The position numbers were made by a program, and so were the translations under genes. DNA of 64,000 nt from Siphonodentalium dalli (lineage: Eukaryota; Mollusca; Scaphopoda; Gadilida; Siphonodentaliidae), in contig CP136066.1 of assembly GCA_032622095.1 (NCBI GenBank), positions 61,720,609 to 61,784,608 on the forward strand, in the 5' to 3' direction. Under the pieces are notes generated by a model. The model worked only from the letters and a program-made list of their open reading frames with translations. It searched no databases and had not been told where the DNA came from. This document shows, in pieces, positions 30,021-40,680 of the stretch (positions are counted from its first letter, which is position 1; each line of letters opens with the position of its first letter).

Positions 30021-30240
30021 TTACATTCAGAACAACAGGGTTCGGTAAATGAATATAATCTAATAGTTATTTCGTGGTAACCAGTCAATCATAATCGTAT
30101 TATATAATGTATCTTAGAATTCCTACTTTCAGTCAAAATTTAATGTTTGGCATGGAATGGTCAGTTGGCAACTTTTATACATGAGAGGGGGGGTATCAAA
30201 TTAGAAATTTGCAACAGTTGGAATCAGACGTCGCAGTGGC

Positions 30241-30717
30241 TTAAAGGTACTCAACCCGATAAAAATCCTCTCAATTACTATTTCAATGGCTTCGGGGGTC
30301 AAAAAAATTTGATTCGAGTCGAGGAAGTCACCCATCAAAGCTCAGATTTGTTAGATATCGATTTTAGAAATCTATTATTTTTCATTATCGGGAATTCTTA
30401 CTGGCCCAGTACGTAGTCAATTATTACCACTTGATTATAGAGTTATCCATCCTTGTCTGTTTGAATAGAATTTTGGCGTAAAATCTCGAGCATGTTACCA
30501 AATTGACGGCAGTTATAAGTACTCATCTCGAGAACATAAGAATTTTCAAAAATCAATATCTAATAACTCTCAGCTTTGTTTGATGGGTTCCTCGACTCGA
30601 ATCAAATATTTTTTACCCCCAAAGCCAGAGAAATAGTAATATAGGACCCTCTGATCGGATTGTTGTTGTTGGAATCTGTTGAGATGGGGACCCTCTTTAC
30701 GGGTTGAGTACCTTTAA
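30241..30717. mobile_element. TTAA-flanked MITE, copy 1 (477 bp)
   Basis: Termini are TTAAAGGTACTCAACCCG and the reverse complement ending GTACCTTTAA, so TTAA lies at both ends. Subterminal sequences are also long imperfect inverted repeats ('ATTCGAGTCGAGGAA' against 'TTCCTCGACTCGAAT'). No transposase is encoded. TTAA target preference is typical of piggyBac and Kolobok superfamilies. Copy 2 (32046-32522) has exactly the same length and is nearly identical. Confidence 0.8.
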
Positions 30718-32045
30718 CCGTACAAACATTAAATCGGAAGTTCCTTTCGCCAAGACGAAAAAGTCTATTTTTAGAACGTAAATGCTACCGAAATATCACA
30801 ACAACACCACAAAAACCAGGTTTCAGACGGACACGCGGTTGCACCACAGCTATAAACGTAAGTATATATTCTACATACACATTTGCCGACCGTAAGCGGG
30901 CTCCATTTGAGCGAAGGACTCTTTTTAATAGATAAAAACGGCATTTGATCACTTCAGAAAATAATTTTCTCGCAAAAATTCCCTCTTCAAATGTCATTTG
31001 AACACATATCCAGCATCTGTCGGAAATCCCACTATATTTCAACGGAAAGGCCGTTATGTGATATATTTACATGCCCTTGGCTCGAGTGTATTCACAATTT
31101 TAAAGTATAGACTATTTATTTGGACAACCCACTCGTCAGTCTCTGTACGTCTAGTTGTGTATGACGACAATCACCAGTTGCGACGTTGTACAGGAATCGT
31201 ACAGAAATGATGTGTTCCTTTCGACCCATTTAAACATAACTATGTCTTCGAAATGTCACGCCATTGAACTTACAGACTATGTCTGAATCATACAAGGTAT
31301 TCCTATTAACTGTTAACATTTAGCGACTTTTATTCGACTCCGATTGTAACAAAACTGTAGTTGGGGGGGGGGGGCTGTATGCTATATTCTGTGATGAAAT
31401 TGTGTATACGTGGGAATTTAATAACAAAAACTACAGGTTGTATGTGTACCATCGCCTTATATTTGCGGTGATGTGACGAAGGGGTCGTGACTGCGAGTGC
31501 CTCTCTGGGTAATAATACATGTATATCGACTGACCAGTCCCGAAAAGTGCTAGCTTCGAGTTGCACCTCTTGTGTTGGAATTTTCCGGCAGAGACTCACA
31601 TACAAACGATTGGAGAACCCCCCCCCCCCGCCCCGCCCTGCTCATTGGTAGTTCGATTTAGATTTAGATAGTTCATATTGAAACCACAAAACATTTGGGG
31701 GGGTAGATAGCGCTCACACACAAAGTCCCTGGATACAGAACTATTTATATATGCCCACATTTTAGACAAAACATGGACGTATTGTGTCCAGGCCCACCAG
31801 TGATTGTGATATATTTTTAAACTAATTTTTTTGTCCCATACATTTGCTGGCATTATTATTCAAAATTCTACATTACCCTACAACATTAGCGGTGACACGA
31901 TATGGCTCGTAACTTATAGGGGCACTTCACATTCTTCACTCAACTTTTCGTATCTGCATTATTATAACCAAAAGACATTTATATATTTGTTATACAATAA
32001 ACCATCACTACAGTCTAAAAATGTTAGATTCTCAAGTTAACGCAG
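30718..32045. other. No gene seen
   Basis: AT-rich spacer between the two MITE copies, with poly-G (31363-31374) and poly-C (31618-31629) runs and short unrecognised ORFs (such as 31330-31605 minus, 31596-31853 minus). Confidence 0.5.
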
Positions 32046-32522
32046 TTAAAGGTACTCAACCCGATAAAACTCCTCTCAATTACTATTTCAATGGCTTCGG
32101 GGGTCAAAAAAATTTGATTCGAGTCGAGGAAGTCACCCATCAAAGCTCAGATTTGTTAGATATCGATTTTAGAAATCTATTATTTTTCATTATCGGGAAT
32201 TCTTACTGGCCCAGTACGTAGTCAATTATTACCACTTGATTATAGAGTTATCCACCCTTGTCTGTTTGAATAGAATTTTGGCGTAAAATCTCGAGCATGT
32301 TACCAAATTGACGGCAGTTATAAGTACTCATCTCGAGAACATAAGAATTTTCAAAAATCAATATCTAATAACTCTGAGCTTTGTTTGATGGGTTCCTCGA
32401 CTCGAATCAAATATTTTTTACCCCCAAAGCCAAAGAAATAGTAATATAGGACCCTCTGATCGGATTGTTGTTGTTGGAATCTGTTGAGATGGGGACCCTC
32501 TTTACGGGTTGAGTACCTTTAA
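32046..32522. mobile_element. TTAA-flanked MITE, copy 2 (477 bp)
   Basis: Same termini, TTAA flanks and length as 30241-30717 with only a few substitutions. It abuts family F copy C after about 14 bp. Confidence 0.8.
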
Positions 32523-32536
32523 GCGCAGCTGAAATG

Positions 32537-33054
32537 TATATATTTACACACTAAGTGTTGTCATCACTAAATCCAGCATTCTGATTGGTCGGCGCACACG
32601 TGGCTAGTTGCAGTTATTTCTCGGTGAATGCGCAACGCCTTATAACACCAAGCTCATAACACCATCGATACGTCATTGGGTTTGGAAAGACGAACGCGTA
32701 ATGTTTTGGGCGCATTTGGACTCGCGCAGGATTGACTTAATACATCATCGGGTTTCAATACGAAGAGAAATTGTTCCTATTAACTTTTGCCAAGGGTGCT
32801 ATTGGGTATTTTGGGCTGATCTTGTCACGATACACTTTTCGATTTAAATACATTTACAAAAGTGGCTTTTTCGCTAAATGTATATAAATATAAGGATTAA
32901 CTGTCATGTGGACTATTTTTATGGAGATGTAACCGCGTGAGGTAAGTGGTCATAACTTGCATGTAAAACCCTTCGGGTTTTACACAAGTTATGTCCACTT
33001 ACCTCACGGTTACATCTCCATAAAAACAGTCCACATGACAGTTAATCCTTATAT
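32537..33054 (+). mobile_element. UUCG-hairpin element family F, copy C
   Basis: About 518 bp, same orientation as copies A and B. The terminal hairpin is 32888-33054 with ACCCTTCGGGT at the apex, and its left arm has a 2-base insertion ('ACCGCGTGAGG'). The third copy of the conserved body plus hairpin shows this is a dispersed mobile family rather than a local duplication. Confidence 0.75.
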
Positions 33055-33219
33055 GATTACGTTATTGGTGGTCCCAATGTTGACACAGTGTCTCCAATAA
33101 AATCACATATGTCCACATAAGTTGACTTGGCTAAGATATGTTTGGATAAGACATATTGTATCACAATTGGGACGACAATATCGTAATTGTCAATGTTAAT
33201 TAACTGGAGAAACAACGAT

Positions 33220-33395
33220 ATATATGTGTTATATACACAATGTATTTGTATCTATTAATATATCGCGACGAGGCTAGTTTTCGTGGCCATATAGCGACGA
33301 GGCGACCTTGGTCGCCGAGTCGCTATATGGCCACGAAAACTAGCCGAGTCGCGATACATGAATCGTTATAAACACAGTGTGTATATAACACATTT
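33220..33395. repeat. Long near-perfect hairpin
   Basis: The inner arms 33261-33307 and 33310-33356 (47 bp each, two-base gap TT) pair with about four mismatches; both contain GGCTAGTTTTCGTGGCC or its complement. Outer sequences (ATATGTGTTATATACACA and its counterpart ending 33393) extend the pairing. Noncoding foldback element. Confidence 0.75.
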
Positions 33396-33998
33396 ATCTA
33401 TCATTGGTGTGACAGAATCCACCGCACAAGTTACATTTTAGGGTTTTCTTAAATGCCAAAACTGTTGAATTTGTGTCCGACGATTAGCTTTCTTGAGTAA
33501 ATTCTCCCAACCTGTAAAGGTATCTGTGTCACGCGATTAGCTCGCTTTGCTAAATTCTCACAACCTGCAAGTTAACGGAAATTGTATTCAATGGACACAA
33601 TCTCTTACACTTATAATAAATTCTGAACAAATACATATTAGTTACTTTGTGATATGATATGCCATAATATCGAATGCTTTACTTATGTCGCAGAATATAC
33701 ACCGGACCTCTTTTCCGTCGTCTAGTGATCGACATATATTGTCATATATTTCGGTAAGTTGGAAAACTGTAGAGTCATTGCGCATGAAACCAGCTTGGTA
33801 AAAGGATAGGAGTTTGTTTTACATAATATTAGCGTAGATACAAGTGTTTTAGTAATCTGTGTTTTCATATCCCAAATACCCTTCTCAGATGATATGTTCA
33901 ACGAAAACGCTGCTAATTGGCAAATTAGCTATCGCAACACCACGTATTGCATAGAAATAAAATAAAACGGCATTTAGGCGGTTAAATTCACCGCTATA

Positions 33999-34002
<4 letters not shown>
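33396..34002. other. No gene seen
   Basis: AT-rich spacer. Short direct repeat of 'GATTAGCT...TAAATTCTC.CAACCTG' near 33482 and 33536. No domain-bearing ORF. Confidence 0.5.
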
Positions 34003-34078
<76 letters not shown>

Positions 34079-34160
34079 GCACGCACACACATATACACAC
34101 CCTCCCACCCCCACACACACTCTCTCACACACACACACACACACCCTCACCCACACACAC
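34003..34160. repeat. (TC)n then (CA)n compound microsatellite
   Basis: About 37 TC dinucleotides (34003-34076) followed by an imperfect CA tract. It produces artefactual Arg-Glu repeats on the minus strand. Confidence 0.95.
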
Positions 34161-34311
34161 GTAATATATAGAGAATACATAACACTATTGTAGTATCACT
34201 GTTTATGTTGGAAAATGTATTCATATGCATGTTCATCAGAAAATATATTATGTTCATAAGTCCAATTAATGCCGATTCCAGTTATAAATTCACCCTGCAA
34301 GATAATGAAGC

Positions 34312-34487
34312 AATAACATGATTTTCAAGGGCGTTATGGTTCAGTAACGGCCCGAGAGGAATGATTAACAGCCCGAGGGTCTATTCGCGGCCCGAGGCGA
34401 AGTCGAGGGCCGCTAATAGCTAGAGGGCTGTTAATCATTCCGGGAGGGCCGGTATTGATCCATAACGCCCTTGAAAATCATGTTATT
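34312..34487. repeat. Foldback hairpin element (~175 bp)
   Basis: AATAACATGATTTTCAAGGG at the left pairs with CCCTTGAAAATCATGTTATT at the right, with further inner pairing (GGAATGATTAACAGCCC / GGGCTGTTAATCATTCC). The centre is around 34398. Related 'GGGCCGTTA' motifs continue to about 34980, suggesting a larger decayed element. Confidence 0.7.
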
Positions 34488-35159
34488 ACTATTATTATCA
34501 CAGGGCCGTTAATGACTTCATAACATTTCACTGGGCCGTTAATGATTTCATGACATTGTTTATTTCAATTAAAGTCCATAATTAGTAGCCCTTGTTGTGC
34601 TTTGTGGATTACACTCTTTTCCAGCAAATCTAGTTCATTATCATTTAGTTCGCTCGATTGCGACATTTTGAGATTTTTGACAGATCGATCGGTCTTCTGT
34701 TATTGTTTACATTCTTCCTAATCACGTGACATTTGATTGCATCGAATATGGGTAATAAATCAACCAAGTATTGAGGACGATTTGCGAAAATTGAGACATT
34801 GGCATATCAAAATAACTATGTATACTAACCTTTGGGGTAATAATCCTTCGAAAAACAGGAATTATCCGACTGTAAATTAGTGGAAAACATGAGTAAATTA
34901 GTGATAATCTGTTCATATTTTCTGCGGGCAGCGGGCCGTTATTGAAAAGCACGATCCAATATCGGCCCGCGGCCCGCAAAAATGCCGAGTGTTACGTCTT
35001 TTCGAACGCCCGGTATAACAGTGCTAATGGCCTAGAGAACGCCATATAAAGTGATAATAATTATACATATTATTTTGTTATTAGAGAAAATGTAACCATA
35101 CTACTATGTAGATTAAATGCTTCCGACCCGGGCGTGCATGCGAAGGTGTGAGGCTGAGA
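34488..35159. other. No gene seen; GGGCCGTTA motifs
   Basis: Contains scattered GGGCCGTTA/TCGGCCCGC motifs (34500-34560, 34925-34980) that look like degraded ends of the preceding foldback family. Confidence 0.45.
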
Positions 35160-36605
35160 TATACAGACCCTGGCGCATGCATACGGACCCTGACTTTTAT
35201 ACGGACCATCGAATCTTACGGACCCTGGCTTATACGGACCTCGGCTCATACGGGCCCTGGCTTATATGGACCCCATACTGATATGGAAATCAATTAAAAT
35301 ATGCAATTTTATTTATATGTTACTTTATTTAAATATATTAACATAACATTTTAGGCCTGTGATTGAAGCGATAGAGTATCGTGACACAGCTGGTTTTATC
35401 TAGTATATGTATATGTTAGAATATTTGTCTGTCTGCCTGTCCACTATATATAGAAAATAATGAGGCCATCTAATAGAAGTACTATTTACCAGGAATGTAA
35501 CGGTGTGGTTTATAGAACTAGCAAAGGTGTCTCTATATTGATGGCGCGGATGGGGCTCGGGGCTCTTTACACAAATTAATAAAAGAAATATTTGACGTCG
35601 ATTACCACAAAACATGTACATACACGTCGTGACACAGTGAATACAAGTGTATCAGACATTTAAGATAGGATAGGATCATTTATTTACAATACACAAGAAT
35701 TATACAATGGCAGTAATACCTAATAAGGTAAAGGAGTATATTGTCGGGGGTAGCATAGCCCTATGTATCGGGCTGTCTTCCTGCTACCCCCGACATAAGA
35801 CATAACACGTTTTACATTTACACTATCACTATATATGGATCGACATTTGGTCTCATTCAGGGTCCACTTATCAATACCTCCTATTGACGTAGCAGAACAA
35901 AAGTGATGTGCCCATGTCATTTCTAAAAATATCACTGAATGCATTGAATTCAACAAAAGAAGACAATAACGTTAATAATTGAGCAATAATTTGAGATCAT
36001 TTCGTTTCAGTTTCACAGTGGTATATTGAAACTAATTTCGATATCGGAATAGAATATGTAAAGAGTGTGCGATAAGTAACACACGTATATGTCGTATGTC
36101 GATTTCGGGGTTGAGTGGGTCACAGTGAATCACTCTCCAAAAACGTTATCGCCACTGTGTTCAATATCTAAGTGTCAACAGCATACCTTTAATTATCACC
36201 TATTGATGAAAATTTATTAATACCTATGTATATTGATTACATATGTCCCAAAGTTCACATGATAGTTTGAATGAGGTTTCGAATTTGGCCAATGCTCATA
36301 CAAAATATTCAACAAATATTTAGGAAAACATGTGGACAGCGCCATTCAGGAAGCAACCTTGTACACCATATACATACTCTAGAATTTATGGAGATAATCA
36401 ATGACGATTAATCTGTCTTTACAAGTAGTATAAGTTACAACGTTTATTTAAACTATTTATTGAATTGAACTAGAAATTCATAATTTGTCAAACACAAGAA
36501 AACACATTTCAGTCACATCCCGATGTCCATACCAGCCTGGGTCCGTATAAACCAGTGTCCGTATCAACCATTGTCCGTATCAACCGGGGCCCGTATCACA
36601 CAGAG
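35160..36605. mobile_element. Putative foldback element with tandem-repeat inverted ends
   Basis: The left end (35160-35275) is a degenerate tandem array of TACGGACCCTGGCT units of roughly 20 bp. The right end (36520-36600) is a tandem array of the complement (GTCCGTATAAACCAG-like, 18-19 bp). Inverted ends made of tandem repeats are a hallmark of Foldback/Galileo-type elements. There is no transposase between them. The retro-tail at 35664-35800 lies inside. Confidence 0.4.
35664..35800 (-). repeat. Retroelement 3' tail-like repeat, copy 1
   Basis: Read on the minus strand it ends '...TGTAAATAAATGATCCTATCCTATC', like a LINE or SINE 3' end with a short tandem tail. It also has the hairpin GTCGGGGGTAGCA / TGCTACCCCCGAC. 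It shares the tail and the 'GGCTG.CTTCCT' segment with 59466-59638. Confidence 0.5.
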
Positions 36606-37350
36606 TTCGTGTAACAGCTGGTGGCGCCATCACTGGCCGCCATGCTTTCACTCCCATAACAATGCATGGTTAATACTAGTAGTGGCTCTTGTTCTGTATG
36701 CTTATAATTTAGATAAGACATGAGATAAACTTAAATAATCTAGAAATAGTTAGGGCTATACTTTTCCATCTCCGACAACTGAAATCAAAATAATAAAATT
36801 GTTAGAACAGTGTTCTATCTCCACACTCCAATGTCCCCAAAACACCTTTCTTGCTTTTTCCCCAGCCTTTAAAGAGCGCAAAATCGGAGATCACGATATT
36901 TTTAAATGACAAAAACCTTCAATCGCCATTTTCTCGGAAAACAGAAAAACGGAGTTGGCACATTGTGATTATCGAGCGACGATATGGGGAAGGGTCTATC
37001 GCATATCACGTTGATTGTATTCGTGCATGCGCAGAGCAGCGCAATTGCAAATAAACGGTTTACAACGTACTTTTGCACGATATACCCACTAATATATATT
37101 TAAATCAGAGGTGACCAGGGTGTGTATATGGAATTGTTGCCCGCTATTACCTGGTAGGAATATCTGTGCATGCGCATTACATCGGCTATAATTCACAAAA
37201 ACATGCATGTTTAAGTGAAATATAGCGCTATATATAGGACATATATAGTTGCATGTTCGACACGTTTTTGAAAATAGACAACTTTTATTGCAAATTCCGG
37301 GTAGTTGCCTAGTAACAATTACTATGGATATATCGGGTAGCAAAGACTCC
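36606..37350. other. No gene seen
   Basis: AT-rich. One X-box-like site GTTGCCTAGTAAC at 37304-37316. ORFs such as 36851-37054 and 37089-37535 (minus) show no domain. Confidence 0.45.
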
Positions 37351-37645
37351 CGGCAGAGACGTGGCGACATGGGGAGGGGTTTGGGTAAACTTTTGTCAAA
37401 ATGTTCAATAGTTGGAAATTTTATACCTGCTAAAACATTAGTTGGAAATTTCACACCAACAATAGGTTGAAAATGTTCTTGATTTTCAAACAATTTATTG
37501 GGGGCAATTAATTGTTTTTGGACCAATATTTGCATATTTTCCTATTTTTTGTCAAAATTTTGGACTGAAATGTTCATCAGTTGTAAATTTCCCAACCTTA
37601 TGGGGAGTTGGACAGGTTGGAAATTTCCAACACTTGGAAAGCTTG
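37351..37645 (+). repeat. Dispersed repeat family 'GCAGGGACGT', member 3
   Basis: Starts GGCAGAGACGTGGCGAC and follows the same motif order ('GACCAATATTTGCATAT', 'TTCATCAGTTG', 'CACTTGGAAAGCTTG') as members 1 and 2. A short extra copy of the 'CATCAGTTGGAAATTTCC' part lies near 37735-37760. Confidence 0.55.
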
Positions 37646-38729
37646 TGTCCTGTTCCCTCCCCCGTGGCCAGTCAAAGACTGCTAGTTAATTTAAGAAAAC
37701 AATGTTGTCATACATTTGGTTAACATTGGAATTGTCATCAGTTGGAAATTTCCAACTCTAGGAAGGCTTGATGCTAGACTAAATTAAGGCAAAAATACCT
37801 CCTCTGAATGGTTTGTGCTATATATGGTGTCATTCGATCATTTATGGTATTTAAGATAAGTTAAGATACGTTTTAAAGGCACATGCGGCCTTAGTTGTCG
37901 AAAATATTCATATTTGTTCTAATCACCGTAAACAGAAAAACATTAAAACGCATACAGTTTCGTTCATATATACCATGACCATCACGTAAACAGCATGTTA
38001 TCATAAAGACCTACTATATTTTACATAAGCAAGAGCCTGATTGTGTTACAGAAGACAGCACAATGCCACTGGCTAATCACACACAAATGGCATAAACGCT
38101 CTTTATTAGTTCCATATCAGGAATTCACCAACAAAGAACGCTCTTTATGTTTACCATCATGATATAAACAAACACCAGAAAAGTAACTTTTTATGCTTTT
38201 GTTTACATAACAATGGTCAAACATTTGACAATAACATACAGTTTATGCGATATTTCTTATTTGTATACGGACAAACTCTGTCTACATTTTGATGTTCTTT
38301 CTGTTTGTGGCGGTTTTTGACGGGTGGAAATATTTTCACAGGATACCCACCGCCAAGGCCAACCGTACCTTTAATGGTTTTTGATGCACACATTGGTGTA
38401 GGACAACCTACATGTATAGATAAAAATAAACAGAGGCATACATGGTATATATGTGATATACATGTAACAAGTAACAGATTAACTGAAATTTAAAAGATGT
38501 AGAATGTCTAATTATTTGATTTACTACTGGACATAGGTCACCCGCGGAAGGGTGTGCTGTACCACATGGTACATTACCACTTCCGCAGTCGACCAATGCC
38601 CAGCATGAGTATGGCGTTTATACAGAGTGTGAGACTGTAAAGGAGTTGTCCGGCACTAACAGGTGACCAAAAACCATCGGGGATAGCATAAGAAAACAGT
38701 CCTAAGACCATTTATTTCCATTATGGTCC
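37646..38729. other. No gene seen
   Basis: AT-rich, no supported gene. Small palindrome GTACCACATGGTAC near 38560. Confidence 0.45.
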
Positions 38730-38805
38730 CCAATGGATTCGAGCCACACAAGAGACCGGACCACACCCATACGCTCCCCAACATCACAAACCACTGGATT
38801 AAAAA
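38730..38805 (-). repeat. tRNA-like SINE head candidate
   Basis: On the minus strand a B-box-like GGCTCGAATCC (38736-38746) lies about 45 bases downstream of an A-box-like 'CCAGTGGTTTGTGATG' (near 38798). The spacing fits a tRNA-derived Pol III promoter, but no cloverleaf closes. Low confidence. Confidence 0.25.
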
Positions 38806-39599
38806 TATATTCTGTTTGATTTAACAATGAAATGCATACGTTCAGTTGAACTAGCTAAACAACAAGTATTTCACTAGAAGTTAAAAAACAATGGAGAGAT
38901 ATATCGAATAAAATAGGAGAGAGGGGTGTCTTTGACTACTATGTAGGTGATAATAAGGCTAGCACTAACTTATCGCAGTGTGCCATGGACATTAAGGTGG
39001 TGTTATTCCCTTCGACCTGGATGACACTGTGCGATCACGTACTGCGACACCACAGTGAAATGCTACCCTCACCCTTGTCATTAAATAAAAGTTATATACA
39101 AAGCAAACTCTCCTAAGTGTATCATGAAACTACACAATCACGTACTTTGTTAATAGTACTTATAGCTAGAACTTTCAGATTTGTTATATCTGTTAAAATA
39201 CGCTGAGTGGAATAGCCTTGGTCCAAACTGTGTTGTTACCGTTGGGATCAGTTTTGTTAGGAAAATCATTCCAGAGTACTATTCCTGTATAACAGAAACT
39301 GTCTTGTTATTTTTTGTGTTGCCCTGATCTTAATTCATAGCTACAGCAAGAGCTAATTCTGGTAAAGTGTTCAGAGATGGTATTATGACATATGCATGAT
39401 ATGTAACTTCGGAACCGGTTGATGTTATTATTCCACTAAATGTTGAGTATTATATATCTTTAATGTTGAATGAACTTGCATTGTTTTCGTGGTCTATTGT
39501 TGATACACACGTCACGGATCGATTTTTTTCGTCACGCTTGACGGATTCGAATGGGACTGATTCCGTTCACACTTTAATATTATCGCAAGCTGCACTGTA
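38806..39599. other. No gene seen
   Basis: AT-rich flank upstream of the LINE relic. No domain-bearing ORF or clear repeat. Confidence 0.45.
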
Positions 39600-39666
39600 G
39601 GCTACCAACAGTTAATTATATCGGGGCGAAAGGACGAGAAGAAGGATCCTAAGAAATCCAATCCAA

Positions 39667-40472
39667 GTGCAGGCAATATCTCGTCGGCACCAGCAGACAA
39701 TACCAGAAAGTCGGAAAAAACCCACAAGCCCAGAAAAGAAAGGTCCACTTGAAGAAAGTTTCAACAATTCTATGTCTGACGATTTCCTGAAAAATTTAAC
39801 TGATAGAATAAACAGTATCGATGAATATATGAAGGGTCTGGCAAATTAAAGTGATATAGATCAGAGTGTTGGAGGTGAAATTCTAACATCTGAGGAAGGA
39901 ATTTCACGAGGATGTGGTCAAAGAGTTTGGAAATTTGGAAACGAGGGCAGAGAATGCAGAAATTGAAAAACAGATTCTAAGAGAAGAGATAGACCACTAT
40001 CGTTTCGAGTATGAATCTTTATGCGATGAGATAAAAGAGCTACAGCTGAATGTGGAGAAGCTGGCAAAACAATGGAGAGTTGTTAAACTAGAGACAGATG
40101 TGAACAAAGCTGATCAATACTTAAGATGCGAGATGCTGCAATTACAGAAAATGATGCTGACCCAACGTTTCTGTGATATGGAGAATACCTCACGAGGAGA
40201 TATTAAAATTGCACCGAACAATATCGAAAAATAGAAATAGTGATAATTCTGAGCCTCCACCGTACATAATCAAGCTTTTACACACGGAAACAAGAAACAA
40301 AGTGTTCGATGTAAGGAAGGCAGTATGCAACACACATGCGGACGGAACGAAGACTCCTATCAGAATCAGAGACGAAGTCCAACATGGCTTTGATGAACAA
40401 ACTGTAATTCATGCATGCATGCCGCTATTAAATTTGCCTACCACATTGCAAGAACGGGTCCATCTGGGCTAA
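39667..40472 (+). pseudogene. LINE ORF1-like relic
   Basis: Three overlapping segments in three frames (39667-39849, 39914-40234, 40173-40472) together resemble a LINE ORF1 protein. There is a coiled-coil middle ('LREEIDHYRFEYESLCDEI') and then an RNA-binding-like segment ('PPPYIIKLLHTETRNKVF') similar in layout to L1 ORF1p. It would bind element RNA. Frame changes between the segments mean no intact product. Assignment rests on the coiled coil, position ahead of RT and that one motif, so it is moderate. Confidence 0.55.
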
Positions 40473-40680
40473 ATCAGACGGCAAAAAACTGAAATTTGAC
40501 ATTTACAATATTGACGACGTCATTGCAAACAAGAAGTCATATCAGTGAACATTATTATAGATCTCCTCTGTAAATAACAACAACAAACTATCTAAGAAAT
40601 CATGAACGTATACATCTTTGTACAAAATGTTACTCTCTCATTTCCAGGTATCCCACAATTAATATGAATGTGACTGTGAA

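Noticed and set aside
30147-30416. 89-codon ORF, partly repeated at 32021-32221
   Set aside because: It crosses the MITE boundary and only the MITE part recurs; incidental.
33885-34180. Minus-strand ORFs with long Arg-Glu runs
   Set aside because: They are translations of the (TC)n/(CA)n microsatellite.
38730-38805. tRNA gene on the minus strand
   Set aside because: A- and B-box-like motifs are present but no acceptor or anticodon stem closes; kept only as a weak SINE head candidate.
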